Notes under the pieces: generated by a model
What the model was told of the DNA's origin: nothing
What the model saw: only the letters and a program-made list of their open reading frames with translations
Database searches by the model: none
In this document: piece by piece, positions 62,290 to 64,000 of the stretch
Layout of the letters: every line of letters begins with the position of its first letter
Position numbering within the stretch: position 1 is the first letter of the stretch
From: Megalobrama amblycephala
Taxonomy: Eukaryota > Chordata > Actinopteri > Cypriniformes > Xenocyprididae
NCBI RefSeq assembly: GCF_018812025.1
Contig: NC_063049.1
Span: forward strand, 18,654,651 to 18,718,650
Reading direction: 5' to 3'
Length of the DNA: 64,000 nt
Program-made: the position numbers and the translations under genes

Positions 62290-63270
62290 AGTGTGACTGA
62301 AAGAGAAACAAGATGCATGAAAATGAGAGGCATAGAAGAGGTAGAAGAGAGAGAAGATTAAAGAGCGCTTGGACAGAAAAGATCAAGTTTAAAAGAGGGA
62401 AAGAAAAAAGATACGGTCAAGGGAGAGAGACCAGAGTGATGCGGGAGAGGGAAAATAAGCCGTTCTGCTTCATTTGTGCCAGCATTACCTGAGCAGCACA
62501 CAAGGAACGGATACCACGAAACAGAGATCTGTGAAGACCAAAAGCCACATATAGATAAAGTGACTGAGTGAGGGATAGAAAGAGAGAGAAAGGAGATGAG
62601 ACAGATATAGGTGGGATACAAAGTGGTTGTGAGTGAGTCCAAACAGGTCACTCTCTTTCTTGTCTTTTTATTAGTAGCCCAGTCACAGGGACTCGGTGAA
62701 GCGGATCTTTTCAGGGGCCCGTGGGGACCGTGAGCGGCTCCGATAGAGAGAGATCACAGGTGGACCTGCCAGAGATTAGCATGTCTGCGGCAGGAGGAAT
62801 AGGGGCTCCTCTGGTCCATTTGTCTTCAACTGATGAGATAATTTTTCTAATTAACCTTAAGAGCAACACTTGATGTCCAGTCTTGTTGTTCAAGAGCAGA
62901 GAAAAAACTCATCTCACAGCATGCTGAAAACAACAGCAGTTTTCCTCCATAGATCAGCCTGAGGAAGCGGACTGTGCTGGATAATGGATGTGTGCTGGAG
63001 ATGGTCAGACAGGGCTAATGTTTGGATGAGTTCCATGTTTCAGCTCAAACACACCATCCTTCAAAATAGCAAGAAAAAGAGAAGTATTGATTTAACGCTA
63101 GATCTATGCTCTATGTGGAGCAGTTAATGGTCGTATCAACAAAAGTTGCAGATGAGGAAAAGAGCTATCAGAAGTGTCTAGAGCATAACGGCTTGTATTT
63201 TAGATTGCCATTTTAGTAAAGGTAAATTGCTATTTAAAACAACAATAAGTGACAAACTGCCCCCATGATG
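62290..63270. promoter_or_regulatory. repeat-poor interval, possible conserved non-coding DNA at 62640-62980
   Basis: 62290-62640 is purine-rich on the plus strand. 62640-62980 is complex and GC-richer, with no protein frame I recognise. No exon could be supported. Confidence 0.25.
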
Positions 63271-63279
63271 AATTGTTAA

Positions 63280-64000
63280 AGGTGCCCTCGAATGAAAAAT
63301 TGAATTTATCTTGGCATAGTCAAATAACAAGAGTTCAGTACATGGAAATGACATACAGTGAGTCTCAAGCTCCATTGTTTCCTCCTCCTTGTGTAAATCT
63401 CATTTGTTTAAAAGACCTCCGAAGAACAGGCGAATCTCAACATAACACTGACTGTTACGTAACAGTCAGAGTGTACGCCCCCAATATTTGCATATGCCAG
63501 CCCATGTTCCCAACATTATGAAAGGCATTAGACAAGGGCAGCCAGTATTAACGTCTGGATCTGTGCACAGCTGAATCATCAGACTAGGTAAGCAAGTAAG
63601 AACAATAGCGAAAAATGGCAGATGGAGCAATAATAACTGACATGATCCATGATAACATGATATTTTTGGTGATATTTGTAAATTGTCTTTCTAAATGTTT
63701 TGCTAGCATGTTGCTAATGTACTGTTAAATGTGGTTAAAGTTACCATCGTTTCTTACTGTATTCACGGAGACAAGAGCCGTCGCTATTTTCATTTTTAAA
63801 CACTTGCAGTCTGTAAAATGCATAAACACAACTTCATTCTTTATAAATCTCTCCAACAGTGTAGCATTAGCCGTTAGCCCAGCCTCAAAGCCGGAGCACA
63901 GCCTCAAATTCATTCAGAATCAATGTAAACAATATAACAGTATACAATACTCACATAATCCGACGCATGCATGACGAACACTTTGTAAAGATCCATTTGA
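63280..64000. mobile_element. MITE, TIR AGGTGCCC (copy 2, inverted, runs off the window)
   Basis: TTAA (63276-63279) then AGGTGCCCTCGAATG. The sequence follows copy 1 (53395-54289) in reverse-complement order through TTGCATATGCCAGCCCATGT and beyond. A 62-codon minus-strand frame (63725-63913) covers a segment also present in copy 1, where it is not open over the same length. Confidence 0.88.

Noticed and set aside
62358..62651. 97-codon minus-strand ORF
   Set aside because: It arises from a purine-rich GAGA tract read on the other strand; no family resemblance.

Overview
This is a eukaryotic window, almost certainly from a teleost fish and probably a cyprinid. The reasons are spliced genes with vertebrate protein families, AT-rich introns, long microsatellites, and a dense load of short inverted-repeat DNA transposons (TTAA, TA and 8-bp target-site classes) of kinds typical of cyprinid genomes. 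The species cannot be named from sequence alone. There is no bacterial, phage or CRISPR content. || Layout. (1) 295-1158, minus strand: the N-terminal exon of a UDP-glucuronosyltransferase of the UGT1 type; the remaining exons lie beyond the left edge. (2) 1259-4700: intergenic, with a 5'-truncated LINE tail. (3) 5318-20352, plus strand: neurexophilin 2 (nxph2), two coding exons (15 and 250 codons) around a 14.2-kb intron holding repeats and a few repeat-poor blocks that may be enhancers. (4) 20353-25931: intergenic, with a 950-bp foldback transposon inserted in another repeat and a long TA tract. (5) 25932-34124, minus strand: spopl, the SPOP-like MATH-BTB adaptor of CUL3 ubiquitin ligases. 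All ten coding exons could be placed, and they join to a 392-residue protein without a frame break. (6) 34125-64000: about 30 kb with no recognisable cellular gene, made of transposon copies, microsatellites and several repeat-poor blocks that look like conserved non-coding DNA, plus one orphan exon-like segment. || nxph2 and spopl are convergent, as I recall for NXPH2 and SPOPL at human 2q22, which supports both identifications. The two genes have unrelated jobs: a secreted alpha-neurexin ligand and a nuclear ubiquitin-ligase adaptor. || The unusual material is mostly mobile DNA and splicing. Two spopl introns start with GC rather than GT, and the 54-nt exon carrying the SPOPL-specific insert could be skipped in frame to give an SPOP-like protein. 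At least seven inverted-repeat element families or subfamilies share a TTAA target and begin with AG. One 789-bp member carries an intact 88-codon ORF resembling a THAP DNA-binding domain, which points to the Kolobok superfamily. For one foldback element an unoccupied copy of its target repeat is present in the same window, so the insertion and its TTAA duplication can be read directly. I found no convincing new multi-gene system; the TTAA-AG element assembly with its stand-alone THAP-like ORF is the best candidate for something under-described.
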